DNA from: Sphingomonas cavernae
Lineage (GTDB): Bacteria; Pseudomonadota; Alphaproteobacteria; Sphingomonadales; Sphingomonadaceae
Direction of reading: 5' to 3'
Assembly: GCF_003590775.1 (NCBI RefSeq)
Contig: NZ_QYUM01000004.1
Location: 310,001 to 374,000, forward strand
DNA length: 64,000 bases
Below, piece after piece: positions 1 through 9,096 of the stretch (position 1 is the first letter of the stretch; each line of letters starts with the position of its first letter). The notes under the pieces were generated by a model. It saw only the letters and a program-made list of their open reading frames with translations. It ran no database searches and was not told the DNA's origin. A program made the position numbers and the translations under genes.

Positions 1-9
1 GGGTGATTA

Positions 10-939
10 ATGTCGACTTATCTGCCGACCCTCAAACAGCTCCAATATCTGGTGGCCCTGCGTGAGTACGGCCATTTCGGCCGCGCCGCCGAGGCGTGCT
101 TCGTCACTCAGTCGACACTTTCCGCTGGGCTTCGCGAACTCGAATCGCTCATCGGGATCACCCTGGTCGAGCGTACGCGTCGGGTCGTGCGCTTTACCCC
201 CCTGGGCGAGAAGATCACCGACAAGGCGATCCGCGTGCTGCGCGAGGCCGAAGAGCTTTCGGGCATGGCGCGCGCGGCTGGAAAGCCCTTGTCGGGCGAG
301 CTGCGCATGGGTGTTATTCCTACGATCGCGCCTTTCCTGCTGCCCAGAATCCTGCCGCGCATCCGCAACGACTGGCCCGAGCTCAAGCTCTATCTTCGTG
401 AAGAGACCAGCCGCTCGGCCTGTGAATCGCTCCACCATGGACAGGTCGATTGCGTATTGCTCGCGCTGCCCTATGCATGCGGCGACGTCGAGGCAGCGGC
501 GTTGTTCGAGGACCGACTCTTCGTCGCCTTCCCGCACAACGAACGCACCGACCTGCCCGAGCTGGTCAGCGCCGACGCGATCGACGAGAGCCGCCTGCTG
601 CTGCTCGAGGACGGACATTGCCTGAAGGACCATGCGCTGGCCGCTTGCAATCGCCCGGAGCTGCGGGCCGAGGCGGCGATGCTCGGCACCTCGCTCCACA
701 CGCTCGTCCAGATGGTCGACAATGGGCTGGGGGTAACCTTGCTTCCCGAAATGGCGCTCAAAGCAGGCATCCTCGACGGCACCGCTATCGAGGCCCGGCC
801 GCTCGACGCCGATAACCCGGCGCGGCGTATCGCGCTCGTGTGGCGCAAGGGCAGCCCGCGTGAAAAGGACTTCCAGCTACTTGCCGACGTCCTGCGCGAC
901 GTGAGCCCCGTTCACGCGCCCCAGCGCGCCGTAGCCTGA
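10..939 (+). CDS. oxyR: OxyR-type peroxide-sensing LysR regulator
   Basis: LysR-family activator of 309 residues. The N-terminal winged helix-turn-helix covers about residues 6-65 (pattern LKQLQYLVALREYGHFGRAA), followed by a periplasmic-binding-like sensor domain. The peroxide-sensing pair is visible as LEDGHCLKDHALAAC, with Cys204 and Cys213 nine residues apart, the same spacing as Cys199/Cys208 of Escherichia coli OxyR. This makes OxyR more likely than a generic LysR call. In the family, oxidation forms an intramolecular disulfide that activates peroxide-defence genes. A GGGTGAT ribosome-binding site precedes the ATG. The 3' end overlaps the convergent moaE by 28 bases. Confidence 0.93.
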   Translation: MSTYLPTLKQLQYLVALREYGHFGRAAEACFVTQSTLSAGLRELESLIGITLVERTRRVVRFTPLGEKITDKAIRVLREAEELSGMARAAGKPLSGELRMGVIPTIAPFLLPRILPRIRNDWPELKLYLREETSRSACESLHHGQVDCVLLALPYACGDVEAAALFEDRLFVAFPHNERTDLPELVSADAIDESRLLLLEDGHCLKDHALAACNRPELRAEAAMLGTSLHTLVQMVDNGLGVTLLPEMALKAGILDGTAIEARPLDADNPARRIALVWRKGSPREKDFQLLADVLRDVSPVHAPQRAVA

Positions 940-1355
940 TCGTCTTCGCAGCGTGCAGCGACCCAGCGGCTTTCGCCGTCGGCAAAGCTTTCCTTCTTCC
1001 AGAATGGCGCCTCGGTCTTGAGCCAGTCGATCAGGAAATGGCACGCGTCGAGCGCCGCGGCGCGGTGCGCGGAAGCGGTGCCGACGAACACGATCCGTTC
1101 GCCCGGCCGCAATTCTCCGACGCGGTGGATGATGACGAGGCCAAGCAGCGACCAACGCGCCTCTGCGCGCACGGCGATGTCGGCAAGCGCGCGTTCGGTC
1201 ATTGCCGGATAGTGATCGAGCCGCATCGCAGTCAGCCCGTCGCCGCCGCGTACGACGCCCATAAAGCTGGCCACCGCGCCGCCGCCGAGGCTCTCGAGCT
1301 CACCCAGCAATGCAGCGGAATCGAAATCCGCCTCGCCGACGAGGATTTGCCTCAT
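912..1355 (-). CDS. moaE: Molybdopterin synthase catalytic subunit MoaE
   Basis: 147-residue MoaE. With MoaD it converts precursor Z (cPMP) to molybdopterin by inserting two dithiolene sulfurs. Seen: the conserved RIVFVGTASAHRAAAL stretch, and near the C-terminus WLKTEAPFWKKE, which holds the catalytic lysines. The frame stays open upstream, but the ATG at 1355 fits the family start (MRQILVGEADF) and overlaps the moaD stop by four bases (ATGA), so translation is probably coupled. The gene is convergent with oxyR. Confidence 0.93.
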   Translation of the reverse strand: MRQILVGEADFDSAALLGELESLGGGAVASFMGVVRGGDGLTAMRLDHYPAMTERALADIAVRAEARWSLLGLVIIHRVGELRPGERIVFVGTASAHRAAALDACHFLIDWLKTEAPFWKKESFADGESRWVAARCEDDQATARWGA

Positions 1356-1609
1356 CCGCCGGTGACCGGAGGAAAGAGCGCAATTTCGCGCGCGCCCGCG
1401 ACCGGTGCATCGAGCTGGACGAAGGACTGGTCGATGGCGGCGCGCAATCGTGAGGGGTTGGCAAAGGCCTGTGCATAGCCGCCTCCCCTTGCGGCCAGCC
1501 AATCGACGAGATCAGCGGCGGTCACGATCGTTTCGGGCAGTTCCACGCTCTCGCCATCGCGCCCGATCGCCTCACGCACCCATGCGAAATAGAGGAGTTG
1601 CACGGCCAT
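1352..1609 (-). CDS. moaD: Molybdopterin synthase sulfur carrier subunit MoaD
   Basis: 85-residue ubiquitin-fold sulfur carrier ending in the required Gly-Gly (PPVTGG then stop). In the family the terminal glycine is adenylated by MoeB and thiocarboxylated to donate sulfur to MoaE. The start at 1609 (MAVQLLYFAWVREAIG) is chosen because residues encoded further upstream lie within pgsA antisense and look random. The gene is two bases downstream of pgsA and overlaps moaE by four bases, so the three genes probably form one transcript. Confidence 0.92.
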   Translation of the reverse strand: MAVQLLYFAWVREAIGRDGESVELPETIVTAADLVDWLAARGGGYAQAFANPSRLRAAIDQSFVQLDAPVAGAREIALFPPVTGG

Positions 1610-1611
1610 GC

Positions 1612-2163
1612 TCAGTCCATGTGCTTCAGGCCGACGCGCAGATAGTCCCAGCCCGTCACAAGGGTGAGGATCGCGGCGCCCCAGAGTGTGAGCAATCCGA
1701 CCGACATCACCCAAGGCCACTGAGGCACCGCGCCCGCGAAGATCAGCGCGCCCAGCGAGACGAGCTGAAAGGTCGTCTTCCACTTGGCGAGCTGACTGAC
1801 GGGGACAGAGACGCTGAGTCCCGCCAGGAATTCGCGCAGGCCCGAAACCATGATCTCGCGCAGCAGGATGATAAGTGCGGCGATCATGTGATAGCCGCGG
1901 ATGTCGTCGATGAAGATCAGCATCACGACCACCGAAGCGACCATGACCTTGTCCGCGATCGGATCGAGGAACACGCCCAGCCGCGAAACCGCGCCCTTCG
2001 CCCGCGCAAGATAACCGTCAAAATAGTCGGTTATGCCCATCAGACAGTAGAGCGCGAAGGCGAGCAGATAGTCGAAGGGCTTCGGATTCGGCCAGAGCAG
2101 GAAGACCAGGAGGGGAACGGCGAAGATGCGCGAAAGCGTCAATATGTTGGGCAGCGTCAGCAT
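1612..2163 (-). CDS. pgsA: CDP-diacylglycerol--glycerol-3-phosphate 3-phosphatidyltransferase
   Basis: 183-residue membrane enzyme making phosphatidylglycerol phosphate. The CDP-alcohol phosphatidyltransferase motif (D-x2-D-G-x2-A-R-x8-G-x3-D-x3-D) is complete: TDYFDGYLARAKG, then RLGVFLDPIADK, at about residues 41-68. Several hydrophobic helices follow, and it ends in YLRVGLKHMD. The ATG at 2163 is preceded by GGTGGGG. An in-frame ATG at 2211 would add 16 unconserved residues, so the shorter form is preferred. It is divergent from the MFS transporter at 2278, which probably handles lysophospholipids, so the two may be functionally linked. Confidence 0.92.
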   Translation of the reverse strand: MLTLPNILTLSRIFAVPLLVFLLWPNPKPFDYLLAFALYCLMGITDYFDGYLARAKGAVSRLGVFLDPIADKVMVASVVVMLIFIDDIRGYHMIAALIILLREIMVSGLREFLAGLSVSVPVSQLAKWKTTFQLVSLGALIFAGAVPQWPWVMSVGLLTLWGAAILTLVTGWDYLRVGLKHMD

Positions 2164-2277
2164 GATCGCCCCACCCATAGCGCGCTTGAATGGCGCTGTG
2201 GAGAGTTTCATTGGACTTGGGCAGGTGCTCGGCTATGACGCCGCCAACATACACAACCGGAGCGTCCGCGCCTCCTC

Positions 2278-3597
2278 ATGAAAACTTCGCTCCGGCTTCT
2301 CGCGCGGCGCCGATTTCTGCCGCTTTTCGTCACGCAGCTCCTCGGTGCCTTCAACGACAATCTGTTCAAGCAGGCGATGATCCTGTTCGTGACCTATCAG
2401 GTCTATTCGGATCCGCTGCAGGAACAATGGTTCAACGCGGTCGCCACCGGCCTGTTCATCCTGCCCTTCTTCCTGCTTTCGGCGCTTTCGGGCCAACTCG
2501 CCGACGCACGCGACAAGGCGCAGATCATTCGCTGGGTGAAGACCGCAGAGATATTCATCATGGTCGTGGGCGCTGCGGGTCTGCTGCTTCCTTCCGTGCC
2601 ACTGATGCTGGTGGCGGTGCTCGCGATGGGCGTTCACTCGACATTTTTCGGTCCGATCAAATACGCGATCCTGCCGCAGCATCTGCAGGCGGACGAAGTT
2701 CTTGGCGGGACCGGGCTGGTCGAGGCGGGCACCTATATCGCGATTCTTGCGGGCACGATCGCGGCCGGCGCACTCGGCTATTTCGCCCACTACACGGGGC
2801 CGGCGACGGGCGGCCTGATCGGCGGCACCGGGGAAGTCGCTGCAGTGCTGGTGCTCGCAATTGCGATTCTGGGATGGCTGTCGGGCCGACAGGTTCCGTC
2901 AGCGCCGCCAATCGGTGACCGTCATCCGATCGACCTCAATGTCTTCAGCTCGTCATGGCGGCTGATTTCCAACACGATGCACATCCCGCGGCTGTTCCTC
3001 GCGATCTGCTCGATCAGCTTCTTCTGGACCATCGGATCGGTGCTGTTCATCGAATTCCCGCCGATCGTGAAGAATGTACTCACCGCCGACGAGGGTGTGA
3101 CGAGCCTGCTGCTCTCGATCTTCTCAGTGGGTGTTGCGATCGGCTCGATCGCGATCAACCGCTTGCTCAAGGGTCATGTGTCGGCGAAATTCGCGCCCAT
3201 TTCGGTGATCGCGATGGGCGGCTTCGTCATCGCCTTCTGGTTCTCGGTTCGGGGGTGGCATGGGCTGCCCGACGGCAGGCTCTATGATTTCTGGAGCTTT
3301 GTCAGCCTCCCGGGCGCGCCCTTCCTCCTCGGCTCATTGCTGTTCGTCGCGATTTCGGGCGGCATGTTCGTCGTGCCGCTCTATGCCTTCCTCACCACGA
3401 CCGTCGACAAGAGCGAGACTGCGCGAACGGTGGCAGCGAACAACATCGTCAATTCGGGTGCGATGGTGATTGGTGCGGCGTTTGCGATGGGGCTCAGCGC
3501 CGCAGGCGTCAGCGCGGTCGACCAGTTGCTGATGGTTGCAGCAATGTGCCTCGTCTCGGCATGGCTGGCGCAGAAGCTGCACCTTGCGTGCGACTGA
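2278..3597 (+). CDS. MFS transporter, lysophospholipid transporter (LplT)-like
   Basis: 439-residue major facilitator protein with about twelve hydrophobic segments. The N-terminus (RFLPLFVTQLLGAFNDNLFK) and STFFGPIKYAILP around residues 121-133 are the signature of the LplT family, which moves lysophospholipids across the inner membrane for re-acylation. In many bacteria this domain is fused to acyltransferase and acyl-ACP synthetase domains (Aas). Here it stands alone, and no acyltransferase gene is in the window. It is divergent from pgsA, which supports a phospholipid role. The substrate is inferred. Confidence 0.8.
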   Translation: MKTSLRLLARRRFLPLFVTQLLGAFNDNLFKQAMILFVTYQVYSDPLQEQWFNAVATGLFILPFFLLSALSGQLADARDKAQIIRWVKTAEIFIMVVGAAGLLLPSVPLMLVAVLAMGVHSTFFGPIKYAILPQHLQADEVLGGTGLVEAGTYIAILAGTIAAGALGYFAHYTGPATGGLIGGTGEVAAVLVLAIAILGWLSGRQVPSAPPIGDRHPIDLNVFSSSWRLISNTMHIPRLFLAICSISFFWTIGSVLFIEFPPIVKNVLTADEGVTSLLLSIFSVGVAIGSIAINRLLKGHVSAKFAPISVIAMGGFVIAFWFSVRGWHGLPDGRLYDFWSFVSLPGAPFLLGSLLFVAISGGMFVVPLYAFLTTTVDKSETARTVAANNIVNSGAMVIGAAFAMGLSAAGVSAVDQLLMVAAMCLVSAWLAQKLHLACD

Positions 3598-3601
3598 CGC
3601 G

Positions 3602-3748
3602 TCAGGCGATCAGCGCATAGAATCCGACAAAGCCGGCGACGAAGGTCGTCAGGAACAGTCGCGCATCGTCTCCGAGAATCGGACGCGTTGAGGGCGAATC
3701 GGGCCGCGAAGCTGGGCCGCTGATGGGGACAGCGTGGTGCATGATCAT
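3602..3748 (-). CDS. Very small single-span membrane protein
   Basis: A 48-residue reading frame between the convergent ends of the MFS gene and the deoA upstream region. It reads MIMHHAVPISGPASRP, then a polar stretch, then a C-terminal hydrophobic helix (about residues 31-48: LFLTTFVAGFVGFYALIA) that ends right at the stop. This is a tail-anchored layout, with a proline/serine-rich cytoplasmic part. No strong ribosome-binding site is visible. I do not recognise a family. It is listed because the helix is clean and there is no overlapping gene to explain it. Confidence 0.45.
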   Translation of the reverse strand: MIMHHAVPISGPASRPDSPSTRPILGDDARLFLTTFVAGFVGFYALIA

Positions 3749-3865
3749 CAGTTAACGTTTTGTTGACCAAATCGACCATGGCTAAAATGGGTTAACTATG
3801 GCTGTTCCGCTTTGGGACGGTTGCCGCCGCTGCGGCACGCGGCGACGCGGTATATGAGGGGAGCG

Positions 3866-5212
3866 ATGCCGACAGCACCGAACATGGCCGAGATCATTCG
3901 CCGCAAACGCGATGGCGAGGCACTCTGCGCGCAGGAAATCAGCCACTTCGCGACCGGACTGGCCGATCAGTCAATTCCCGCCGAGCAGGCAGCGGCGCTG
4001 GCCATGGCGATCTTTCTGAATGGCATGGACATCGCCGAAACCGCCGCGTTGACCAGCGCCTTCGTCGGCTCGGGACGCGTGATCGATTGGAGGGAGACAA
4101 TCGACGGCCCGGTGCTCGACAAGCATTCGACGGGCGGCGTGGGCGACAAGGTGAGCCTGATGCTCGCGCCGATCGTCGCGGCTTGCGGCGGCTATGTGCC
4201 GATGATCTCCGGGCGCGGGCTCGGCCACACCGGCGGCACGCTGGACAAGATGGCGAGCATTCCGGGCTATGACCCCTTTCCGGGCCTCGATCGCTTCAGG
4301 AACATCGTGCAACAAAATGGTTGCGCGATTATCGGTCAGACCGGCGAACTCGCACCTGCAGACCGGCGGATGTATGCTATCCGCGACATCACTGCGACGA
4401 TCGAATCCTTTCCTCTGATCACCGCCTCGATCCTGTCCAAGAAGGTCGCGGCCGGGGTGCGCGGGCTGGTCATGGACATCAAGACGGGCTCGGGGGCGTT
4501 CATGGCGCGCACCGAACAGGCCCATGCGCTCGCGCGCAGCCTGATTGGATCAGCCGAAGCGCTTGGCGTCACCTGCCACGCACTGATCACCGACATGAAT
4601 CAGGTGCTCGGCACGACTGCGGGCAATGCGCTCGAAGTGCGCGAAGCAATCGACTATCTGACCGGTGCGGCGTGCGAGCGGAGGCTGCATGCGGTTACGA
4701 TGGCGCTGGCCGCCGAAATGCTCGTCATCGGCGGATTGGCGCAGGATCATGCCGACGCAGAGAGGCGCGCCGGGGCGGCGCTGGCAAGTGGAAAGGCTGC
4801 AGAGGTCTTTGCGCGCATGGTGGCGGGGCTTGGTGGGCCCGCCGACCTGATCGAGCGCCCCGATGCGCATCTCCCAAGCGCGCCCGTGTCTCTTTCCGTC
4901 TTCGTGCAATCGCCCGGCTATCTGGCCGAAGTTGATGTCCGCGCGATTGGCGATGCGATCATCAATCTGGGCGGCGGACGGCGGGCGGCCGACGATCTGA
5001 TTGATCCGCGCACGGGTTTCAGTAACGTCGTGCCCATCGGTGCCGAGATCGGTCCGGATCGCCCCCTCGCATTCGTCCATGCCGCGGACGAAGCGGCCGC
5101 AAAACGGGGGCTGGCAGAATTTCTGCGCGCGTGTATCGTCGCGCCCGAAAAGCCGGCACCGGGGGCGGTGGTCCACGCGATCGAACTGCCCCACGGTCCA
5201 GGGGGGAAATAA
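3866..5212 (+). CDS. deoA: Thymidine phosphorylase
   Basis: 448-residue pyrimidine-nucleoside phosphorylase that splits thymidine into thymine and 2-deoxyribose-1-phosphate. Seen: the family signature SGRGLGHTGGTLDKMASIPG, the phosphate-binding KHSTGGVGDKVSLM, and MDIKTGSGAFM. The start at 3866 is preceded by GAGGGGAGCG. An upstream ATG at 3812 lacks this site. It is the first gene of a deoA / transporter / deoC series, so imported deoxynucleosides feed into central metabolism. DeoB (phosphopentomutase) is not in this window. Confidence 0.96.
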   Translation: MPTAPNMAEIIRRKRDGEALCAQEISHFATGLADQSIPAEQAAALAMAIFLNGMDIAETAALTSAFVGSGRVIDWRETIDGPVLDKHSTGGVGDKVSLMLAPIVAACGGYVPMISGRGLGHTGGTLDKMASIPGYDPFPGLDRFRNIVQQNGCAIIGQTGELAPADRRMYAIRDITATIESFPLITASILSKKVAAGVRGLVMDIKTGSGAFMARTEQAHALARSLIGSAEALGVTCHALITDMNQVLGTTAGNALEVREAIDYLTGAACERRLHAVTMALAAEMLVIGGLAQDHADAERRAGAALASGKAAEVFARMVAGLGGPADLIERPDAHLPSAPVSLSVFVQSPGYLAEVDVRAIGDAIINLGGGRRAADDLIDPRTGFSNVVPIGAEIGPDRPLAFVHAADEAAAKRGLAEFLRACIVAPEKPAPGAVVHAIELPHGPGGK

Positions 5213-5219
5213 TCTTCGA

Positions 5220-6461
5220 ATGAACAGATATCTTATCGGCGTTGCCGGCATCGTGATTATTCTGGCAATCGCCGTCGCGCTGTCTTCCAATCGCCGCTGG
5301 ATCCGGCTGCGCGTCGTCGGCGCGGCCTTCGCGCTTCAGGCGGGCATGGCCGTGCTCGTGCTCGGCACGCCTTGGGGACAGAACGTCATTGGCGCGATGT
5401 CGCGCGGCGTTTCCAATTTGCTGGGCTATGCCAAGGCGGGCACCGACTTCATCTTCGGCCCTATCGCGGGCCCCGCGATTGGCGGCAACAGCTTCGCGAT
5501 CGCCGCGCTGCCCGTTATCATCTTTTTCGCATCGCTGATCTCGATCCTTTACTATCTCGGAATCATGCAGCTCATCATCAAATGGGTGGGCGGCGCGATC
5601 CAGCTCGTGACGGGCATCACCAAGGTGGAGTCGCTGGGGGCTGCGGCCAACATCTTCGTTGGCCAGTCCGAAAGCCCGCTCGTCATCCGCCCCTATCTGG
5701 CCAGCCTCACGCCCTCCCAACTCTTCACGATCATGACCGTCGGCATGGCGGGCGTCGCGGGGACGATCCTCGGCGCCTATGCCAGCATGATCGGCGAGCA
5801 ACTCCTGCCCTATCTGCTCGCGGCGAGCTTCATGTCCGCGCCCGGCGGGATCCTGATGTCCAAGATCATGATGCCCGACGATCCCAATATCGGCGAGATC
5901 GAGCCAATCGCGATCGCCGAGGCGAGCCATGACGAGGAAAAGCCCGCCAACATCATCATGGCGGCGGCACAAGGCGCGCAGACCGGGGTGAAGCTGGCGG
6001 TCGCGGTCGGCGCAATGGTGCTGGCCTTCGTCGCGCTCGTCGCGCTCGCCAACGGCATGCTCGCCGGCATTGGCGGCTGGTTCGGCCGTCCCGAGCTGTC
6101 GTTCCAGATGATCCTTGGCTGGCTGTTCCAGCCGATCATGTTCATGCTCAACGTGCCGTGGCACGAGGCCGGTACCGCGGGCGGACTGTTCGGCACCAAG
6201 ATGGTCCTCAACGAATTCGTGGCCTTCATCGACCTTGGCAAGGTGCAGGGCACGCTGTCGCCGGTTACGGTCGCGATCGTCACCTTTGCGCTGTGCGGCT
6301 TCGCGAATTTCAGCTCGATCGCGATCCAGATGGCGGTGACGGGGAACCTTGCCCCCAACCAGCGCCCGGTGATCGCCCGGCTCGGCATCAAGGCGCTGAT
6401 CGCCGGCTCGCTCTCCAACCTGATGAGTGCGGCGCTGGCGGGACTTCTGCTCGCGCCCTGA
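5220..6461 (+). CDS. nupC: Concentrative nucleoside transporter (NupC family)
   Basis: 413-residue inner-membrane nucleoside importer coupled to protons or sodium. About ten hydrophobic segments are visible. The family's gate region is seen as ANIFVGQSESPLVIRPYL (about residues 142-159), and the conserved GTKMVLNEFVAF and ALCGFANFSSIAIQ lie near residues 323-365. The ATG at 5220 lies seven bases after the deoA stop, with GGGGGAA upstream. It supplies substrate to DeoA and DeoC. The NupC name reflects family; the exact specificity is not read from sequence. Confidence 0.9.
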   Translation: MNRYLIGVAGIVIILAIAVALSSNRRWIRLRVVGAAFALQAGMAVLVLGTPWGQNVIGAMSRGVSNLLGYAKAGTDFIFGPIAGPAIGGNSFAIAALPVIIFFASLISILYYLGIMQLIIKWVGGAIQLVTGITKVESLGAAANIFVGQSESPLVIRPYLASLTPSQLFTIMTVGMAGVAGTILGAYASMIGEQLLPYLLAASFMSAPGGILMSKIMMPDDPNIGEIEPIAIAEASHDEEKPANIIMAAAQGAQTGVKLAVAVGAMVLAFVALVALANGMLAGIGGWFGRPELSFQMILGWLFQPIMFMLNVPWHEAGTAGGLFGTKMVLNEFVAFIDLGKVQGTLSPVTVAIVTFALCGFANFSSIAIQMAVTGNLAPNQRPVIARLGIKALIAGSLSNLMSAALAGLLLAP

Positions 6462-6489
6462 GTCCCTCCCCTTTCCCGGCAAACTGATC

Positions 6490-6615
6490 TGGACCTTGAT
6501 CGTTTCAGGCTGATTCAGCCTGAAACGTGAATCAAGGCCCAACCATACGAATAGAGCCTGATTCACGCTTTCAGTGGAAGCGCGTAACGCTTCCACTTCA
6601 ACCGATCAGGCTCTA
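6490..6615. repeat. Dispersed palindromic element, copy 1
   Basis: A 126-base intergenic element with two hairpins. Module A has the outer pair CCTTGATC...GAATCAAGG enclosing GTTTCAGGCTGA / TCAGCCTGAAAC. Module B begins TAGAGCCTGATTCACG, contains GTGGAAGCG / CGCTTCCAC, and ends GATCAGGCTCTA. A linker (CCAACCATACGA) joins them. The two ends are imperfect inverted repeats of TAGA.C.TGATCGTTT (the left end here reads TGGACC). It separates nupC from deoC and stops just before the deoC ribosome-binding site. Confidence 0.9.
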
Positions 6616-6626
6616 GGGGGACGGGC

Positions 6627-7475
6627 ATGAACTCCATTCCCCTTGATCCGGACGCCGTCGAAGCGATCCAGGTCGATGCGGTGGCCATCGAGAATGCCGT
6701 CGCCGCCATCGTCCCCGGCGCAGATATCGACGCAGATTTGCGGCTTGCCGTTTCCTGCATGGACCTGACCACGTTGCAGGGCGACGATACCGAAGATCGC
6801 GTCCGCGCGCTCTGCACCCGTGCACGATCGCCGCTCGCGAACGATCCCGTTCTGACGACCGCAGCCGTCTGCGTCTATCACGCGATGGTGCCCACCGCGC
6901 TCGAGGCTCTGAATGGCACCGACATTCCCGTGGCTGCGGTCTCCGCGGGCTTCCCCCATGGCCTTTCCCCGCTTTCCACGCGCATTGCCGAGATCGAGGC
7001 TTCGGTCGCGGCCGGAGCACAGGAGATCGATATCGTCATCCGCCGCGGCCATGCGCTGAAGGGCAATTGGCAGGCGCTTTATGACGAGGTCGCCGCGTTT
7101 CGCACTGCCTGCGGTTCCGCGCACATGAAGGCGATCCTGGCGACGGGCGAGCTGGGCGACGCCACCACGATCGCGCGCGCCTCTTATGTCTGCATGGCGG
7201 CGGGCGCCGATTTCATCAAAACCTCGACGGGTCAGGAAAAGGTGAACGCCACCCTCCCGGCCGGAGCGGTGATGATGCGCGCGATCCGCAGTTTTCACGC
7301 ACAAACCGGCCGACATGTAGGTTTCAAGCCCGCTGGCGGGATCGCCACCGCAGATCAGGCGCTCCAGTGGATCGCGCTTGTCCGGCAGGAACTGGGCAAC
7401 GTGTGGCTGAAGCCCGAACTGTTCCGCTTCGGCGCCTCGCGCTTGCTCGACGACATAGCGGGACGGCTGGCATGA
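6627..7475 (+). CDS. deoC: Deoxyribose-phosphate aldolase
   Basis: 282-residue class I aldolase cleaving 2-deoxyribose-5-phosphate to acetaldehyde and glyceraldehyde-3-phosphate. Seen: the Schiff-base lysine in [11 protein letters not shown], a second conserved lysine in [10 protein letters not shown], and the strand EIDIVIRRG. The ATG follows GGGGGACGGGC, which abuts the end of repeat copy 1. It is the last dedicated step of deoxynucleoside breakdown after deoA and the transporter. Its stop overlaps the trhO start (ATGA). Confidence 0.95.
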   Translation: MNSIPLDPDAVEAIQVDAVAIENAVAAIVPGADIDADLRLAVSCMDLTTLQGDDTEDRVRALCTRARSPLANDPVLTTAAVCVYHAMVPTALEALNGTDIPVAAVSAGFPHGLSPLSTRIAEIEASVAAGAQEIDIVIRRGHALKGNWQALYDEVAAFRTACGSAHMKAILATGELGDATTIARASYVCMAAGADFIKTSTGQEKVNATLPAGAVMMRAIRSFHAQTGRHVGFKPAGGIATADQALQWIALVRQELGNVWLKPELFRFGASRLLDDIAGRLA

Positions 7476-8416
7476 CCCAGCCCATCCGTGTCGCCGCGCT
7501 CTATCGCTTCACGCGCCTTGAAGACATCGCTGCTCTGCGCGAGCCCCTGCTCGCCGGCTGCAACGAGGGCGGCGTGAAGGGGACGCTGCTGCTTGCCGCC
7601 GAAGGCATCAACGGCACGATCGCCGGATCGGAAGCGGCCATCGCGCGCGTGATCAACCATATCCGCACCGCCCTGCCCGACTGCGCCGCACTCGAGGTAA
7701 AATATTCAGGTGCGGAAACCATGCCCTTTCACCGCATGAAGGTGCGACTGAAGCGCGAGATCGTGACGATGGGGCAACCCGATATCGACCCTCTGAAAGG
7801 CGTCGGCCACTATGTCGCGCCCGCCGACTGGAACGCGCTGATCGCCGATCCTGATACGATCGTGATCGACACGCGCAACGACTATGAAGTGGCGATCGGC
7901 AGCTTCAAGGGCGCGATCGATCCCAAAACTCCCAGTTTTCGCGATTTCCCCGGATGGTTTCGCGAACAGCGCGACACGCTGATCGGGCAAGGCAAGGCGC
8001 CCAAGGTCGCGATGTTCTGCACCGGCGGGATACGCTGCGAGAAATCGACCGCTTTTCTGAAATCCGAGGGGCTGGATGAAGTCTATCACCTCCAGGGTGG
8101 CATATTGAAATATCTGGAAGACGTCCCCGCCGAGCAAAGCTTGTGGGAAGGCGAATGCTTCGTCTTCGACCAGCGCGTCTCGGTTAGGCATGGGCTGGCG
8201 CCGGGTACGCATGATCTCTGCCATGCGTGCCGCCGCCCGGTGAACGCCGCGGACAAAGCCTCTTCGCTCTACGTCGACGGCGTGAGCTGCCCAGCCTGCC
8301 ATCAAGAACGCGATGAGGCGCAGCGCGCAGGTTATGCGGAGCGTGCTCGCCAGACAAAGCTCGCCGAGGCGCGCGGTGAAGCGCACATTGGCGCGGTCTA
8401 CCCCGACAAGGACTGA
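7472..8416 (+). CDS. trhO: tRNA uridine(34) hydroxylase, rhodanese-related
   Basis: 314-residue TrhO/YceA protein. In characterised members it hydroxylates U34 of tRNA, the first step towards 5-alkoxyuridine wobble modifications. Seen: an N-terminal domain ([31 protein letters not shown]), a rhodanese domain with [19 protein letters not shown] and the active-site loop [10 protein letters not shown], and a C-terminal cysteine-rich part ([13 protein letters not shown]). It overlaps the deoC stop by four bases, so it is probably cotranscribed with the deo genes without an obvious functional link. Confidence 0.92.
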   Translation: MTQPIRVAALYRFTRLEDIAALREPLLAGCNEGGVKGTLLLAAEGINGTIAGSEAAIARVINHIRTALPDCAALEVKYSGAETMPFHRMKVRLKREIVTMGQPDIDPLKGVGHYVAPADWNALIADPDTIVIDTRNDYEVAIGSFKGAIDPKTPSFRDFPGWFREQRDTLIGQGKAPKVAMFCTGGIRCEKSTAFLKSEGLDEVYHLQGGILKYLEDVPAEQSLWEGECFVFDQRVSVRHGLAPGTHDLCHACRRPVNAADKASSLYVDGVSCPACHQERDEAQRAGYAERARQTKLAEARGEAHIGAVYPDKD

Positions 8417-8435
8417 TCGCGCGATATCGGCGCGT

Positions 8436-8562
8436 CAGACCTTGATCGTTTCAGGTTGAATCAACCTGAAACGTGAATCAAGGTCTCAACTGCTTGAATA
8501 GAGCCTGATTCACGGCATCGGCGGAAGCACGAAGTGCTTCCACCTTAACCGATCAGGCTCTA
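8436..8562. repeat. Dispersed palindromic element, copy 2
   Basis: Full-length copy of the element at 6490. Module A reads GTTTCAGGTTGA / TCAACCTGAAAC. Compared with copies 1 and 3, a C-to-T change in one arm is matched by G-to-A in the other, so pairing is kept. Module B has GAAGCAC / GTGCTTC, again with paired changes. It lies between convergent trhO and the 178-residue membrane protein. Its terminal CTA is the reverse complement of that gene's TAG stop. Confidence 0.9.
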
Positions 8563-9096
8563 GAATCGCATTGCAGCGGCGATCGCATCCGAGAACAGCC
8601 AGCCCGTAACTGCCACCCCGATCACGGCCAACACCGCGGTTGCCGCAAGCAATTTTGCTGCGGCGGATGACGGCTGGTATTCGGACGTCAGCTCAAGCGT
8701 ATCAGTGATGGCTTCGGGCTCTGCCTCGGGAAGCTGGGCAATCGTCTCACCGCCCAGCTTCGCGCCCGAGATGCCCGCCATCAGCGCAATCTTCTCGTCG
8801 GCGAGCGCGCGCTTCTGGAGTGCGACAAGCTCGGCGATCTCACGAAGCTCGGGGGCAGCCGCACCCGCAGGCCCGATGCCCTCGATGAAATGTTCGAGCT
8901 CACGGTCCATGTCCGCAAGGTGATCGAGCGACTCCATCGCGGGCCTGCGGTCGCGCCGCAGCACCGCAAGCTGGAGCCGGACGGACTGCATGTTGACCGC
9001 ACGCAGCAACTGCATCCCCGTGACGAGCTCTGTTCTGGAAACGCCGGCCGCAGCGTGCTCGCTACGATCCGAAATCGAGTAGGAATAGCTCAGCAT
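8560..9096 (-). CDS. Conserved hypothetical protein with C-terminal membrane anchor
   Basis: 178-residue protein of unknown function. The first ~120 residues are polar and helical (QLLRAVNMQSVRLQLAVLRR, RRPAMESLDHLADMDRELEH), probably coiled coil. One hydrophobic helix lies at about residues 148-168 (LLAATAVLAVIGVAVTGWLF). The layout suggests a tail-anchored cytoplasmic protein. AGAGGATC precedes the ATG. The stop codon comes from the end of repeat copy 2. The family is not recognised. Confidence 0.75.
   Translation of the reverse strand: MLSYSYSISDRSEHAAAGVSRTELVTGMQLLRAVNMQSVRLQLAVLRRDRRPAMESLDHLADMDRELEHFIEGIGPAGAAAPELREIAELVALQKRALADEKIALMAGISGAKLGGETIAQLPEAEPEAITDTLELTSEYQPSSAAAKLLAATAVLAVIGVAVTGWLFSDAIAAAMRF

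Noticed and set aside
3751-3766. A CtrA-binding site upstream of the 48-residue protein
   Set aside because: TTAACGTTTTGTTGAC differs from TTAA-N7-TTAA in the second half. Too weak without comparative data.
5019-6596. A 525-codon open frame antisense to the nucleoside transporter
   Set aside because: Asp/Arg/His-rich composition with no motif; mirror of the hydrophobic codons of the real gene.
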